The translations under genes and the position numbers were made by a program. From JAJECS01 sp965219705 (GTDB lineage: Bacteria > Chloroflexota > UBA11872), in the NCBI GenBank assembly GCA_965219705.1, contig OZ244789.1, positions 1,736,001 to 1,800,000 of the forward strand: 64,000 nt of DNA, given 5' to 3'. Positions 9,082-17,984 of this stretch are shown in pieces (position 1 is the first letter of the stretch; the number at the start of each line of letters is the position of its first letter). The notes under the pieces are model-generated. The model was not told the origin of the DNA, made no database searches, and saw only the letters and a program-made list of their open reading frames with translations.

Positions 9082-10152
9082 CTAAATCAAGAATTGCCCG
9101 TTCTTCTGGATCAGCTCGCCATCGAGATACAGCGCGCCGTCGTGCCGCAAATCCTTGATCATGTCCCAGTGCACGGCCGACTCGTTGCGCCCGCCGGTGA
9201 ACTCGTAGGCCCGGCCAATCGCCAAGTGCACCGTGCCGCCCATCTTCTCGTCGAACAGGATGTTCTTCGTGTGGCGCTGGATGCCGAAGTTGGTGCCAAT
9301 GCCGATTTCACCCAACCGTCGCGCGCCGGGGTCCGTGTCGAGAATCTGCGTGAGGAAGTCTTGGCCCTTGTCCGCGGACGCCGCCACAATCTTTCCGCCG
9401 GCAAATTCCAACCGGATGCCCTGCACCTCGCGCCCCTGGTAGATGGCGGGAAACTCGTAGCGAATGTGTCCCTCCGTGGCGTCCTCGATCGGCGCGGTGA
9501 AGATCTCGCCGTCCGGCATGTTGTGCGTGCCCGCCGCCGGCTCCCAGATTCTTCCCTCGACGCGGAGCGTCAGGTCGGTTTCCGGTGCGACGATGCGGAC
9601 TTCCCGTCCCGCTTCCAAGCGCGACTTGATGCGCTTGAGCTCGGCTTCCATCGCCGTCCAGTCGATGTTGGTGGCGCCGAACAGGAAGTCGGCGTACTCG
9701 TCCAGCGCCATCTCGGCCTCTTGCGCGAAGGCGTTCGTAGGGTAGTCGCAGAGCACCCAGCGGACGTTTTCGATGATCTGGTTCATCACCGGCCGCGACG
9801 CGGTCATGACCTTCCCGATCTTGCTGGTATCGCTGCTGGTGAGCGCCCGGGTGTTGCTGGCCGCCCGGAACCGAATAGCGGCGTCGATGGTGTCGGCCTC
9901 GAACTTGCGCACCGGGTCCAAGTGACCCAGCTGCTCCTCCGACGCATGCCGCAGGAACAGCACCTCCGTCTCCTCGAACGCCACGCTCATCCGGGGGTGC
10001 GCGCCCGCCTCGAGGGCCTTGCGATAGCAGGCCAGCATGAGCGGCTTGGCCTCGGCCGGCCCCATGATCGCGACCAGCTCGCCGGCTTGCAGCTTGGTCG
10101 AGTGATGCACCAGGATGTCGGCCAGGCGCTCGACGCGGGGATCGGAAAGCAT
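9082..10152 (-). CDS. M29-family aminopeptidase
   Basis: A 356-residue cytosolic metallo-aminopeptidase of the AmpS/AmpT/PepS family (M29). Family signatures seen: NMPDGEIFTAP, GIGTNFGIQRHTKN, ILFDEKMGGTVHLAIG and SAVHWDMIKDLRHDG, which together supply the Glu, His and Asp residues binding the two metal ions. The protein starts at an ATG (10152) with the expected N-terminal LADILVHHSTKLQAGE. It is slightly shorter than the 400-residue family norm but has all conserved blocks. Next to an M20 deacetylase on the same strand, fitting peptide use as a nutrient. Confidence 0.92.
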   Translation of the reverse strand: MLSDPRVERLADILVHHSTKLQAGELVAIMGPAEAKPLMLACYRKALEAGAHPRMSVAFEETEVLFLRHASEEQLGHLDPVRKFEADTIDAAIRFRAASNTRALTSSDTSKIGKVMTASRPVMNQIIENVRWVLCDYPTNAFAQEAEMALDEYADFLFGATNIDWTAMEAELKRIKSRLEAGREVRIVAPETDLTLRVEGRIWEPAAGTHNMPDGEIFTAPIEDATEGHIRYEFPAIYQGREVQGIRLEFAGGKIVAASADKGQDFLTQILDTDPGARRLGEIGIGTNFGIQRHTKNILFDEKMGGTVHLAIGRAYEFTGGRNESAVHWDMIKDLRHDGALYLDGELIQKNGQFLI

Positions 10153-10263
10153 GTCACCTCAGGCGGGGCACGGCACCGGCCAGACTAGCATCGGCCTCGG
10201 TGGCGACGGCGCCGCCGATACTGCGCGGAGCAGGCCCTCGGGCAGGGACTGCTAGCTCGCGGG

Positions 10264-11439
10264 TCAGCTCGCCAGAGCGCTGGCGAAATTGCGCCAGGTG
10301 GCGTAGTAGACCTCGGACGCCTGAACGACCTCCGCGATCGGCACCCATTCGTCCTGGCTGTGCGCCACCGCGATGTCGCCGGGCCCGCACAGCACGCTGG
10401 GTATGCCGACGGCGGCCAACGACGCCGCGTCCGACCCGTAGGGCGCGCCCGCAATCGCCGCGCGTCCGGTCACGGCCTCGCACGCCGCCACGAGGGCTCG
10501 CACCACGCCGGCGTCCTCGGGCGTGTCCAGCGAGCCCGCTACGACCTCGGGCACCGCCTCGACCTGGAGACCGGGAAACCGCTCTCGCGCGATATCCAGC
10601 ACCTCGTCGAGTTCCGCGTCCACGTCCTCGAGTCGCTCATTCGGCAGGAACCGCCGGTCGAAGATCAGCTCGCAGCGGTCGGGCACGACGTTGAAGGACG
10701 TTCCCGCGCGAATCGTTCCCGCCGAGAATGTGGAGTCGCCCACCAGCGGGTGCCGGCGGCCGGCCAGGCGCCGGGTAAACTCCTCGCGCAGCACCTGGAT
10801 CACGTCGGCCATGTGGTAGATCGCGTTGACGCCCAGGTCCGGTCGCGAGCTGTGCGCCGATACGCCGGCGGTGGTGATTTTCCAGAAGCGGCCGCCGCGA
10901 TGCACGCGCACGATATCGAGGCTCGTCGGTTCGCCGACGATCGCGCCGTCCGCGGTGACGCTCGAGGCCGCCAGCGTGTCGGCGCCGGTGCTGCCCGTCT
11001 CTTCGTCCACCGTTGCCGCCAGCACCAGCGTGCAGGGTCGGACCGATTCACGGGATGCGCGGCGCAGCGTCAGCAGCATGGCCGCCAGCGAGCCCTTCGT
11101 GTCGCAGGCGCCGCGGCCGTGCAGCAGGCCCGCCGCGTCGAGCCATGGCTCGTGCCCGCGCGTCATGGCGCCCAGCGCCACCGTGTCCATGTGCGCTTCC
11201 AGCATCAGAACCGGTGCGCCGGCGTCGGCTTCGAGCGTGCCCACCACGTTGGCGCGGCCCGGCAGCGCCTCCTGGTAGATGACCTCCGCCCCGCACGCTT
11301 CGGCATAGGCCGCAACCTTGGCCGCCACCGCCGCTTCGCCGGTGCCTCCCGGAATCTCGGGCGACACGCTGGGCGTGCGCACCAAGTCCGTCAGAAGCTC
11401 AATCGCTTCCTGTTCACTGGCCGCCGGCTCCGCGCGCAT
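10264..11439 (-). CDS. M20 family metallopeptidase / ArgE-DapE type deacetylase
   Basis: Zinc hydrolase of the acetylornithine deacetylase / succinyl-diaminopimelate desuccinylase / carboxypeptidase G2 group. Metal ligands and catalytic residues are visible: EAHMDTVAL, GRGACDTKGS, ATVDEETGSTG (general-base Glu plus ligand), VGEPTS, and AHSQDEWVP near the C-terminus. The dimerisation domain is marked by GVSAHSSRPDLGVNA. ATG 11439 (MRAEPAAS) is preferred; an ATG 10 codons upstream is possible. About 390 residues, normal for the family. Exact substrate cannot be read from the sequence: ArgE, DapE or an N-acyl amino acid hydrolase are all possible. Confidence 0.88.
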   Translation of the reverse strand: MRAEPAASEQEAIELLTDLVRTPSVSPEIPGGTGEAAVAAKVAAYAEACGAEVIYQEALPGRANVVGTLEADAGAPVLMLEAHMDTVALGAMTRGHEPWLDAAGLLHGRGACDTKGSLAAMLLTLRRASRESVRPCTLVLAATVDEETGSTGADTLAASSVTADGAIVGEPTSLDIVRVHRGGRFWKITTAGVSAHSSRPDLGVNAIYHMADVIQVLREEFTRRLAGRRHPLVGDSTFSAGTIRAGTSFNVVPDRCELIFDRRFLPNERLEDVDAELDEVLDIARERFPGLQVEAVPEVVAGSLDTPEDAGVVRALVAACEAVTGRAAIAGAPYGSDAASLAAVGIPSVLCGPGDIAVAHSQDEWVPIAEVVQASEVYYATWRNFASALAS

Positions 11440-11558
11440 GGCCGCATGATAGGCCCGGGCGCCGGGCAATGTGCAATGGCCCCGCCGTCGGGTCGGTCGC
11501 CGCCGGCTGTTGCCGCCGCCGGTCCGCCACGGTCAGGACTCCGCTAGGGCAGGCGGCC

Positions 11559-11861
11559 TCAGATTCCCTGGGCCAGCTCGGCCCACTGGCTCTCGGGGAA
11601 CGCTTCCATCGTCTGCGTGCCGCCGCCGAAGCGCTCCCGGAACGCCATCATCGCCTGCGCGCAGGTCAGGGTGTCCGGGAACTCCATGATCGCCACGCCG
11701 TCGAACTGCCCCATGGTCAGATAGATGCCGATCAGCTTCCCGCCGTGCGCCTCCAGGACCTTGCGTGTCTCCGGCGCCCCTTCGCTCAGTTTGTGGGCGT
11801 AGGAGCCTGGCTCGGCGGCGTCGTTCCCGGGCAGGCTGAGCAGAGCAATGAAGGTGGCCAT
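11559..11861 (-). CDS. GYD-domain (dimeric alpha-beta barrel) protein
   Basis: A 100-residue small protein beginning MATFIALLSLP, with AHGGKLIGIYLTMGQFDGVAIMEFPD, the core of the GYD domain. These form ferredoxin-like dimers. Function is not established for the family. ATG 11861 is preceded by AAGGAG at good spacing (AAGGAGATCCC), which settles the start over longer open frames upstream. It sits between the M20 gene and yqeC with about 120 and 215 bp gaps, so it may be a single-gene unit. Confidence 0.85.
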   Translation of the reverse strand: MATFIALLSLPGNDAAEPGSYAHKLSEGAPETRKVLEAHGGKLIGIYLTMGQFDGVAIMEFPDTLTCAQAMMAFRERFGGGTQTMEAFPESQWAELAQGI

Positions 11862-12077
11862 GGGATCTCCTTGCGAGCGGTGCTGGTGGCCAGTTGAGTA
11901 TCGCACCGCCCACCGCCCCACACGGCCAGCCGGTGGCGTGTCGCCCGACGGCCACCGCCGGCTGCTGGGCGATCCGCTTTCTGACCGACGATTCTGGCAC
12001 CCGGGACCTGCGAGCCCCCGTCCATATGTGTCCACCATGTCTCCGACCACCTGTCCACCCTCTGTCGAGTCTGGACA

Positions 12078-12905
12078 CTAAGGGAGAGAGGTAGAGGGAG
12101 GGTGAGAACCATAAGCCTGTCGCTCGGAGGCATGTTGACCAGGTGCCAGCGCCGTGTAGTGCCAGTCCTGATTTGCCGTCAGCACGCCGCTCACGCGGGG
12201 ATGCTCGATGACCTGCTGGATCACGTCCTGAGCCGCCTGCTGATCCACGGTGTCGACGCCCGCGAGCACCGGCCAGACGCGGGCGTTCGCGGGCGCTCGC
12301 TTGAGCCCCCCTGATCCATCCAACAAGACCTTGAGCAGGTGCTCGATGCCGACTACGCCGTCCTCCGGGAGCTCCAGCAGGGCCGCCACCAATTCCGGAC
12401 GGTGCACGTGCTCCGCGTTGAGCGCCCGCCCGACGGCCCGCAAGTTCACGACCGGCATCACCACCGCCGCGCTGGCGGGCATCGCCGGCTCGTGGGCCGC
12501 GGGCGCCTTGAGCAACCGGCCCCGCGCCCCGTCGGCTTCGACGATCACGTGATCGGCGCGCGCCGCGTCGCGTAGCTCGACTGTCCGATCCGCCGGCACT
12601 CCCTGCCATCGATCGGGGCCCGCCGAGCCGACCACGACCGTCAGCTCGCGCCGTTCGTCGAGCAGGCTGCGCAGCTCGATCGGCCACCGGTCCGGGGGAA
12701 CCTCGACCACGCCGGGACTTTGAGCCATCGTGGGCTTGTGAATGATGGTCGACTTGGTCGTGAGCACTCGGCGCCCCGTCGCGGCGAGCGCCCGGCTCAG
12801 CGCGAACATGGTCGTGGTCTTGCCACCGGCGCCCACGATGGCGACGATGTCCCCAGGCGCCGCTATGCTCGCCAGGTCCACCGGCCTGAGTTCCCGGCGA
12901 GGCAT
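12078..12905 (-). CDS. yqeC: YqeC-type selenium/molybdenum-hydroxylase accessory protein
   Basis: A 275-residue P-loop protein. GDIVAIVGAGGKTTTMF (Walker A, residues about 18-34) is followed by LTTKSTIIHKP and by VIVEADGARGRLLKAPAAHEP, the latter being diagnostic of the YqeC family linked to selenium-dependent molybdenum hydroxylases. The product is usually about 230-260 residues, so this one has a short C-terminal extension. No molybdenum hydroxylase gene lies in the window, so its partner is elsewhere or this is a wider molybdenum-cofactor role. Divergent from the Ldh2 gene at 12978, sharing a 72-bp promoter region. Confidence 0.85.
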   Translation of the reverse strand: MPRRELRPVDLASIAAPGDIVAIVGAGGKTTTMFALSRALAATGRRVLTTKSTIIHKPTMAQSPGVVEVPPDRWPIELRSLLDERRELTVVVGSAGPDRWQGVPADRTVELRDAARADHVIVEADGARGRLLKAPAAHEPAMPASAAVVMPVVNLRAVGRALNAEHVHRPELVAALLELPEDGVVGIEHLLKVLLDGSGGLKRAPANARVWPVLAGVDTVDQQAAQDVIQQVIEHPRVSGVLTANQDWHYTALAPGQHASERQAYGSHPPSTSLP

Positions 12906-12977
12906 CAGCCGCGACCCGACTGTGCGGCGGTCATTGGCGGGATTGCCCGCCGGCGGCTCTCGGCGAAGGAGTGATCG

Positions 12978-14066
12978 ATGGCCACGGCTTCACCCCCCGC
13001 GCAGCGATTCGGCGCTGACGCTCTGCGTACGTTTACCGCCGACATCTTCCGCACCGCCGGCGTTGCCGACAAGGACGCGCAGGTTGTGGCGGGCGGCCTG
13101 GTGGACGCGAATCTGCGCGGCGTCGACACCCACGGCATCACCCGCATTCCCATCTATTTGGAGCGGCTCACCGCGGGACTGGTGAACGCGCAAGCGCGAC
13201 CCCGAGTGGTTTCCGACTCGCCGACCACCGTCGTGGTCGACGGCGAAAACGGCTTGGGGCACGTCGTGTGCGACTTCGCCATCGACGCGACCATCGAGCG
13301 CGCCAAGGCCAACGGCGCCTGCTGGACCGGCATACGCGAATCCAACCACAACGGCTCCCAGGGGTATTGGGCGCTGCGCGGCGCGCGCGCCGGCCTCATG
13401 ACCTGGGCCTTCACCAACGGCGAGGCCATCGTCGCCCCCTGGGGCGGCAGTGAGAAATTCGTCTCCACCAACCCCATCTGCATCGCCATCCCCACCGACC
13501 CGCCGGACGAGCTCGTGCTCGACATGGCCACCACGCAGGTCGCCGCGGGCCACATCTTCCTGGCCCAGAGCCGCGGTGAGCCGATCCCGGAAGGCTGGGC
13601 GCTCGACGCCGACGGGAACGACACGACCGATCCGGAGGCCTTCCTGGACGGCGGATCGCTGCTGCCCCTGGGCGGGTACAAGGGCGCCGGGCTCTCGTTG
13701 CTGATCGACGTCATGGCCGGCATTCTCTCCGGCGCCGCGTCCACGGTCGACGTTGGCAGCATGTACTGGCAGCACAAGGACCGTCCCCAGCGCGTCGGGC
13801 ACGCCTTCCTGGCCGTGGACGTGTCGCGCATGATGCCGCTACCCGAGTTCAAATCGCGCGTGGCCGGCACCCTGGCGGCCATGCGTGCGGTGGCCCGCCG
13901 GCCGGGCTTCGACCAGGTCTTCGCGCCGGGCGACATCGAGGCCGCCAACGCCGCCGACCGCGAGGCCAACGGCTGTCCGCTGACCGACGACATCGTCGCC
14001 GCGCTCACCGCAGCCGGCGCCGCCGTCGGCGTGCCGTTTCCGTCTCCCGTGGACCCGTCGATGTAG
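12978..14066 (+). CDS. Ldh2-family NAD(P)-dependent 2-hydroxyacid dehydrogenase
   Basis: A 362-residue enzyme of the malate/L-lactate dehydrogenase type 2 family, which interconverts 2-hydroxyacids (or imines) and 2-oxoacids with NAD(P). The N-terminal GVDTHGITRIPIYLERL carries the catalytic His; HNGSQGYWALRGARAG, STNPICIAIPTD, LDMATTQVAAG and GGYKGAGLSLLIDVMAGILSG are family blocks. It is not clear whether the substrate is malate, lactate, sulfolactate, ureidoglycolate or a cyclic imino acid. First gene of a plus-strand run, 57 bp ahead of gmd but probably unrelated to sugar nucleotide synthesis. One of three paralogues in the window. Confidence 0.92.
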   Translation: MATASPPAQRFGADALRTFTADIFRTAGVADKDAQVVAGGLVDANLRGVDTHGITRIPIYLERLTAGLVNAQARPRVVSDSPTTVVVDGENGLGHVVCDFAIDATIERAKANGACWTGIRESNHNGSQGYWALRGARAGLMTWAFTNGEAIVAPWGGSEKFVSTNPICIAIPTDPPDELVLDMATTQVAAGHIFLAQSRGEPIPEGWALDADGNDTTDPEAFLDGGSLLPLGGYKGAGLSLLIDVMAGILSGAASTVDVGSMYWQHKDRPQRVGHAFLAVDVSRMMPLPEFKSRVAGTLAAMRAVARRPGFDQVFAPGDIEAANAADREANGCPLTDDIVAALTAAGAAVGVPFPSPVDPSM

Positions 14067-14123
14067 GCCGCGCCCGAGGCCGCGTACACTGCGGAAGCAA
14101 CCCAGAATCGAGATATCCCCCTG

Positions 14124-15125
14124 ATGCCGACTGCCATCGTCACCGGTATCACCGGCCAAGACGGCTCGTATATGGCCGAGTTTCTCCTTGAGCGTGGCTA
14201 TCACGTCGTGGGCATCGTGCGGCGCACGAGCACCGAGAACAACGGCCGCATCGCGCATATCCAGGACGACATCACGCTCGAACCTGGCGATCTGCATGAC
14301 CAGTACTCGCTGATCGAGATCCTCAAGAAGCATCGGCCCGACGAGGTCTACAACCTCGCGGCCCAGTCGTTCGTGCAGACCTCGTGGTACCAGCCGGTCC
14401 TCACCGGCGAGGTCACGGCCCTCGGCGCCACCCGCATGCTGGAAGCCGTCCGCGCCGTTGATCCCGGCATCCGTTTTTACCAGGCCTCCAGCAGCGAGAT
14501 GTTCGGCGCCGTGCAGGAGTGGCCGCAGAGCGAGACCACGCCCTTCTATCCGCGCAGCCCCTACGGCGTCGCCAAGCTCTACGCCCACTGGATCACCATC
14601 AACTACCGCGAGAGCTTCAACATGTACGCCTGCTCGGGCATCTGCTTCAACCATGAGTCGCCGCGCCGCGGGCTCGAGTTCGTCACCCGCAAGATCAGCT
14701 ACAACGCCGCGCGCGTCCGTCATGGCGTCGTCGACAAAGTGCCGTTTGGCAATCTGACGACCACGCGCGACTGGGGTTACGCGCCAGACTACGTGCGGGC
14801 CATGTGGCTGATGCTGCAGCAGCCTGAGCCGGATGACTACGTGCTCGCGACGGGGGAGACCTACTCCGGCGAGCGGTTCGCCGAGCTTGCCTTCGCCCAT
14901 CTCGGGCTCAATGCCAGCGACCACATCTACACCAGCGAAGACCTGTTTCGGCCCGCCGAGGTCGAACACTTGATCGGCGATCCGACCAAGGCCCGCGAGA
15001 AGCTGGGCTGGCAGCCGAGCATCACCTTCGAAGAGCTCGTGGCTCTCATGGTCGATGCGGACATGGAGCTGGTCGAGAGCGAGCTCGCGCACGCGCAAAT
15101 CATGGCGTCGCGGCACGGCGCGTGA
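14124..15125 (+). CDS. gmd: GDP-mannose 4,6-dehydratase
   Basis: Converts GDP-D-mannose to GDP-4-keto-6-deoxymannose, entry to GDP-fucose and GDP-rhamnose. The 333-residue short-chain dehydrogenase has the Rossmann motif GITGQDGSYMAEFLLERGY, the GMD-specific RRTSTENNGRI segment, SSSEMFG (catalytic Glu) and YGVAKLYAHW (catalytic Tyr/Lys), and NHESPRRG, which is highly characteristic. The stop overlaps the next gene's GTG start (GTGA), indicating a two-enzyme unit with the reductase/epimerase. Confidence 0.95.
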   Translation: MPTAIVTGITGQDGSYMAEFLLERGYHVVGIVRRTSTENNGRIAHIQDDITLEPGDLHDQYSLIEILKKHRPDEVYNLAAQSFVQTSWYQPVLTGEVTALGATRMLEAVRAVDPGIRFYQASSSEMFGAVQEWPQSETTPFYPRSPYGVAKLYAHWITINYRESFNMYACSGICFNHESPRRGLEFVTRKISYNAARVRHGVVDKVPFGNLTTTRDWGYAPDYVRAMWLMLQQPEPDDYVLATGETYSGERFAELAFAHLGLNASDHIYTSEDLFRPAEVEHLIGDPTKAREKLGWQPSITFEELVALMVDADMELVESELAHAQIMASRHGA

Positions 15126-16093
15126 GCGCGGCGGTGGCGGCCGAGCGTTCGTGGGACGGCGGCCGGGTGCTTGTCACCGGCGCCCGTGGATTCATCGGTC
15201 GGCATCTCGTCGCAAGCCTGCAGGCGACCGGCGCTGAGGTAGTTGCCGCCGACCACCGCGGGGACGGCGACGTCAAGCTCGACCTGCGCGACGCCGCCGG
15301 CATTCGCGAGGCATTTCGATCCATCCGTCCGGCGATCGTGATAAACCTCGCCGCCGTGGCCGACCCGCGGCAGGCCGAGAAAGACCCCATCGGAACCTAT
15401 GACGTGAACGTCATGGGACAGCTCCGGGTGATCCTTGCCCTGCGCGCGATGGTCCCGCAGGCGAGGCTCGTCGTCGTGGGCTCCGCGCTGCAATATGGCC
15501 GCGACGATAGGGGTCGTCCCATCCGCGAGGATGATCCGCAACGACCCGGTGGCGTGTACGCCGTCACCAAGGCGGCGGCAGACCTGCAGGCGAGCCAGCA
15601 CCATCGTTCCGAAGGGCTGGACATCGTCCGCCTGCGCCTGTTCAACGTGATCGGCCCCGGCCGGCCCGAGGAATACTTCCCCGCGCCCCAAATCAGGCAG
15701 GCGGCCGAGATACTCGACCACGACGCTCCGCCGGTCATCAACACCTTGAGCCTGCGTGACGCCTTGGACTTCGTCGACGTGCGGGACGCGGCGCAGGCGA
15801 TTCAGGCCGCGGCGGCGCGCGGCCGGGCGGGAGCCGCCTATAACGTCGCGTCCGGGCGAGCGACATCCCTGCGCGTGGTGATCGACCGGCTCACCGAGAT
15901 CGCCGGTATTCAGGTTGAAGTGAGTGAGCCCTCGGCTGCGGATGGAACGAAAGGCCGTGTCGTCGTTGGCGACCCGTCCCGGATCGCCCGCGATACCGGC
16001 TGGCGCGCCACGCGGTCCCTGGACGAGTCGCTGCGCGACGCTCTGAGCGAGGTCCGAAAGCGTCTCGCATCACGCACCCCGATCGTCGTCTGA
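15122..16093 (+). CDS. NAD(P)-dependent sugar-nucleotide epimerase/reductase
   Basis: A 323-residue extended short-chain dehydrogenase. VTGARGFIGRHLVASL binds the dinucleotide and GGVYAVTKAAADL carries the catalytic Tyr-x3-Lys. By position directly after gmd, with overlapping GTG start, the likely role is reduction of GDP-4-keto-6-deoxymannose to GDP-rhamnose (Rmd-like). A dehydratase or epimerase role is an alternative. The product identity is inference from context; the fold is clear. Confidence 0.85.
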   Translation: MSAAVAAERSWDGGRVLVTGARGFIGRHLVASLQATGAEVVAADHRGDGDVKLDLRDAAGIREAFRSIRPAIVINLAAVADPRQAEKDPIGTYDVNVMGQLRVILALRAMVPQARLVVVGSALQYGRDDRGRPIREDDPQRPGGVYAVTKAAADLQASQHHRSEGLDIVRLRLFNVIGPGRPEEYFPAPQIRQAAEILDHDAPPVINTLSLRDALDFVDVRDAAQAIQAAAARGRAGAAYNVASGRATSLRVVIDRLTEIAGIQVEVSEPSAADGTKGRVVVGDPSRIARDTGWRATRSLDESLRDALSEVRKRLASRTPIVV

Positions 16094-16151
16094 GCCCCAT
16101 GCCTTCAGGCGCGCCCGACCCGCGGCTCGCCGCCGCCGCGCGTATCGCTCG

Positions 16152-17576
16152 ATGACCGGCGATCCCATCCGGTTCGGGACGGACGGCTGGCGCGCGGGCA
16201 TCGCCGACCAATACACGTTTGCCAACGTGCGCCGCGTGGCTCAGGGCTTCGCCCACTTCGTGCGCCGCGAGTGGTCATGGGAAAACGGAATCGTCGTCGG
16301 CTACGACCGCCGCTTCGGATCACCTGAATTCGCCCGCGCGACAGCCGAGGTCCTGGCCGCTACCGGCATCCCGGCCTTTCTCGTCGACCGACCCTGCCCC
16401 ACGCCCGTCGCGGCGTTCAGCATCGCCGGCATCGGGGCGGCGGGCGCCGTCATGATCACCGCCAGCCACAATCCGCCCAGCGACAACGGCTTCAAGATTC
16501 GCACCGCCAGCGGCGCCGCCCTGCCGCCCGCAAGCCTGGAGAAGGTCGAGGCGGCCGTCGCGGGCGTCACGCCGGAGCAGATTCGACGACTGGCCGCACC
16601 CCAAGCTGGTCAAGTGAAGACATTCGACCCGGGGTCCGTCTATCTCCGCCACGTGCCGAATCTGCTCCACCTACCCGCGCTGCGGCGGCGAGAGCTCCTC
16701 GTGGTCGTGGATGCCATGTACGGGTCCGGCGCGGGCTGGCTGCCGCGTCTGCTGGGCGGCGGCAAGCTCCAGGTTCGCGAGATCCACCCTGAGTGGAACC
16801 CGGCGTTTCCCGGTCTGGCGCGGCCGGAGCCGATCCCGCCGCAGACGGACGCTTTGGGCGAGGCGGTGCGCCAGGCGCGAGCCGCCGTGGGCCTGGCGGT
16901 CGATGGCGACGCCGACCGCCTGGGCGTGGTCGACGAGCACGGGCAGTTCGTCGACCAACTCCGCACCATCGCCCTGCTGGCGTACTACATGCTGGAGCAT
17001 CGCGACGACCGGCGGCCGCTGGTGAAGACGCTCACCACCTCCGCGATGATGGAGCGTCTCGGGCAGCTCTACGGCGTACCGGTCCACGAGACGGGCGTCG
17101 GGATGAAGTACGTGGCGCCAACCATGCGCGACACCAACGCGGTGATGGGCGGCGAGGAGAGCGGCGGCTACGTGTTTGGACTGCACATGCCCGAGCGCGA
17201 CGGCATCGTCGCCGGGCTGTTCTTCCTCGACCTCATGGCCCGCGAAGACAAGACTCCCTCAGAGCTCGTCGAAATGCTGTTCCAGAAGCTCGGGCGCGAG
17301 TACCACTACCGCCGCCTGGACCTGCGCTTTCCTGCGGAAGATCGCGAGGCGATCATGGCCCGCATGGCCGCCTGGACGCCCGAGTCCATCGACGGAACCC
17401 CCGTGGCCCGACGCGGCGACTTCGACGGATTCAAGTACTACCTGGCCGACGAGAGCTGGCTGCTCGTGCGGTTCTCGGGAACCGAGCCGCTGCTCCGCAT
17501 CTATTGCGAAACCACGTCCGCCGACCGCGTCGATCGGCTGCTCGACATCGGGCGGTCCGCCGCCGGGGTCCGATGA
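16152..17576 (+). CDS. Phosphoglucomutase/phosphomannomutase (alpha-D-phosphohexomutase)
   Basis: A 474-residue four-domain hexose-phosphate mutase. TASHNP with phosphorylated Ser105, metal loop VDGDADRLG, sugar-binding GGEESGGYVFG and phosphate-binding RFSGTEPLLR are all intact, so it should be active. It would interconvert mannose-6-P/mannose-1-P or glucose-6-P/glucose-1-P for sugar nucleotide synthesis. Ends in an ATGA overlap with the cupin gene. This is the catalytically complete counterpart of the degenerate mutase domain in the fusion protein at 34599-37124. Confidence 0.93.
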   Translation: MTGDPIRFGTDGWRAGIADQYTFANVRRVAQGFAHFVRREWSWENGIVVGYDRRFGSPEFARATAEVLAATGIPAFLVDRPCPTPVAAFSIAGIGAAGAVMITASHNPPSDNGFKIRTASGAALPPASLEKVEAAVAGVTPEQIRRLAAPQAGQVKTFDPGSVYLRHVPNLLHLPALRRRELLVVVDAMYGSGAGWLPRLLGGGKLQVREIHPEWNPAFPGLARPEPIPPQTDALGEAVRQARAAVGLAVDGDADRLGVVDEHGQFVDQLRTIALLAYYMLEHRDDRRPLVKTLTTSAMMERLGQLYGVPVHETGVGMKYVAPTMRDTNAVMGGEESGGYVFGLHMPERDGIVAGLFFLDLMAREDKTPSELVEMLFQKLGREYHYRRLDLRFPAEDREAIMARMAAWTPESIDGTPVARRGDFDGFKYYLADESWLLVRFSGTEPLLRIYCETTSADRVDRLLDIGRSAAGVR

Positions 17577-17944
17577 AGGCGCCTTCTGACGAGGTCACCA
17601 TCGTGCAAAAGCCCTGGGGGCGCGAGATCATCTACGCGCGCTGCGAGCACTACCTGGGCAAGGTAATCGAGATCTGCGAGGGCCACCGGCTCAGCCTGCA
17701 AGCCCACGTCGAAAAGGACGAGACCATCTACGTCCTCGAGGGGCGCCTGGCGCTCACGGCGGGCGCTGCGCCGGAAACGGCCCGGACGCGCGACATGCGG
17801 CCCGGCGAGGCCTTCCGCATTCGACCCGGGACCGTCCATCGCTTTGGCGCGCCGTACGGGGCAGTGCGGGTCCTTGAGGTTTCCACGCCGCACCCCGACG
17901 ACGTCGTCCGCTACTCCGACGACTACGGCCGCACGCCCGACTAA
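17573..17944 (+). CDS. Cupin, mannose-6-phosphate isomerase-like
   Basis: A 123-residue single-domain cupin like the C-terminal part of type II phosphomannose isomerase/GDP-mannose pyrophosphorylase: KPWGREIIYA, GHRLSLQAHVEKDETIYVLEG and IRPGTVHRF contain the metal-binding pattern. Its ATG overlaps the mutase stop. Likely isomerises fructose-6-P to mannose-6-P, completing the route to GDP-mannose with the neighbouring genes, although small cupins of this kind can also act on other sugars. No nucleotidyltransferase domain is attached. Confidence 0.8.
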   Translation: MKAPSDEVTIVQKPWGREIIYARCEHYLGKVIEICEGHRLSLQAHVEKDETIYVLEGRLALTAGAAPETARTRDMRPGEAFRIRPGTVHRFGAPYGAVRVLEVSTPHPDDVVRYSDDYGRTPD

Positions 17945-17984
17945 GCCTGGGGACGCCGGTGCCGATCCGCCGCCATGACGCTCG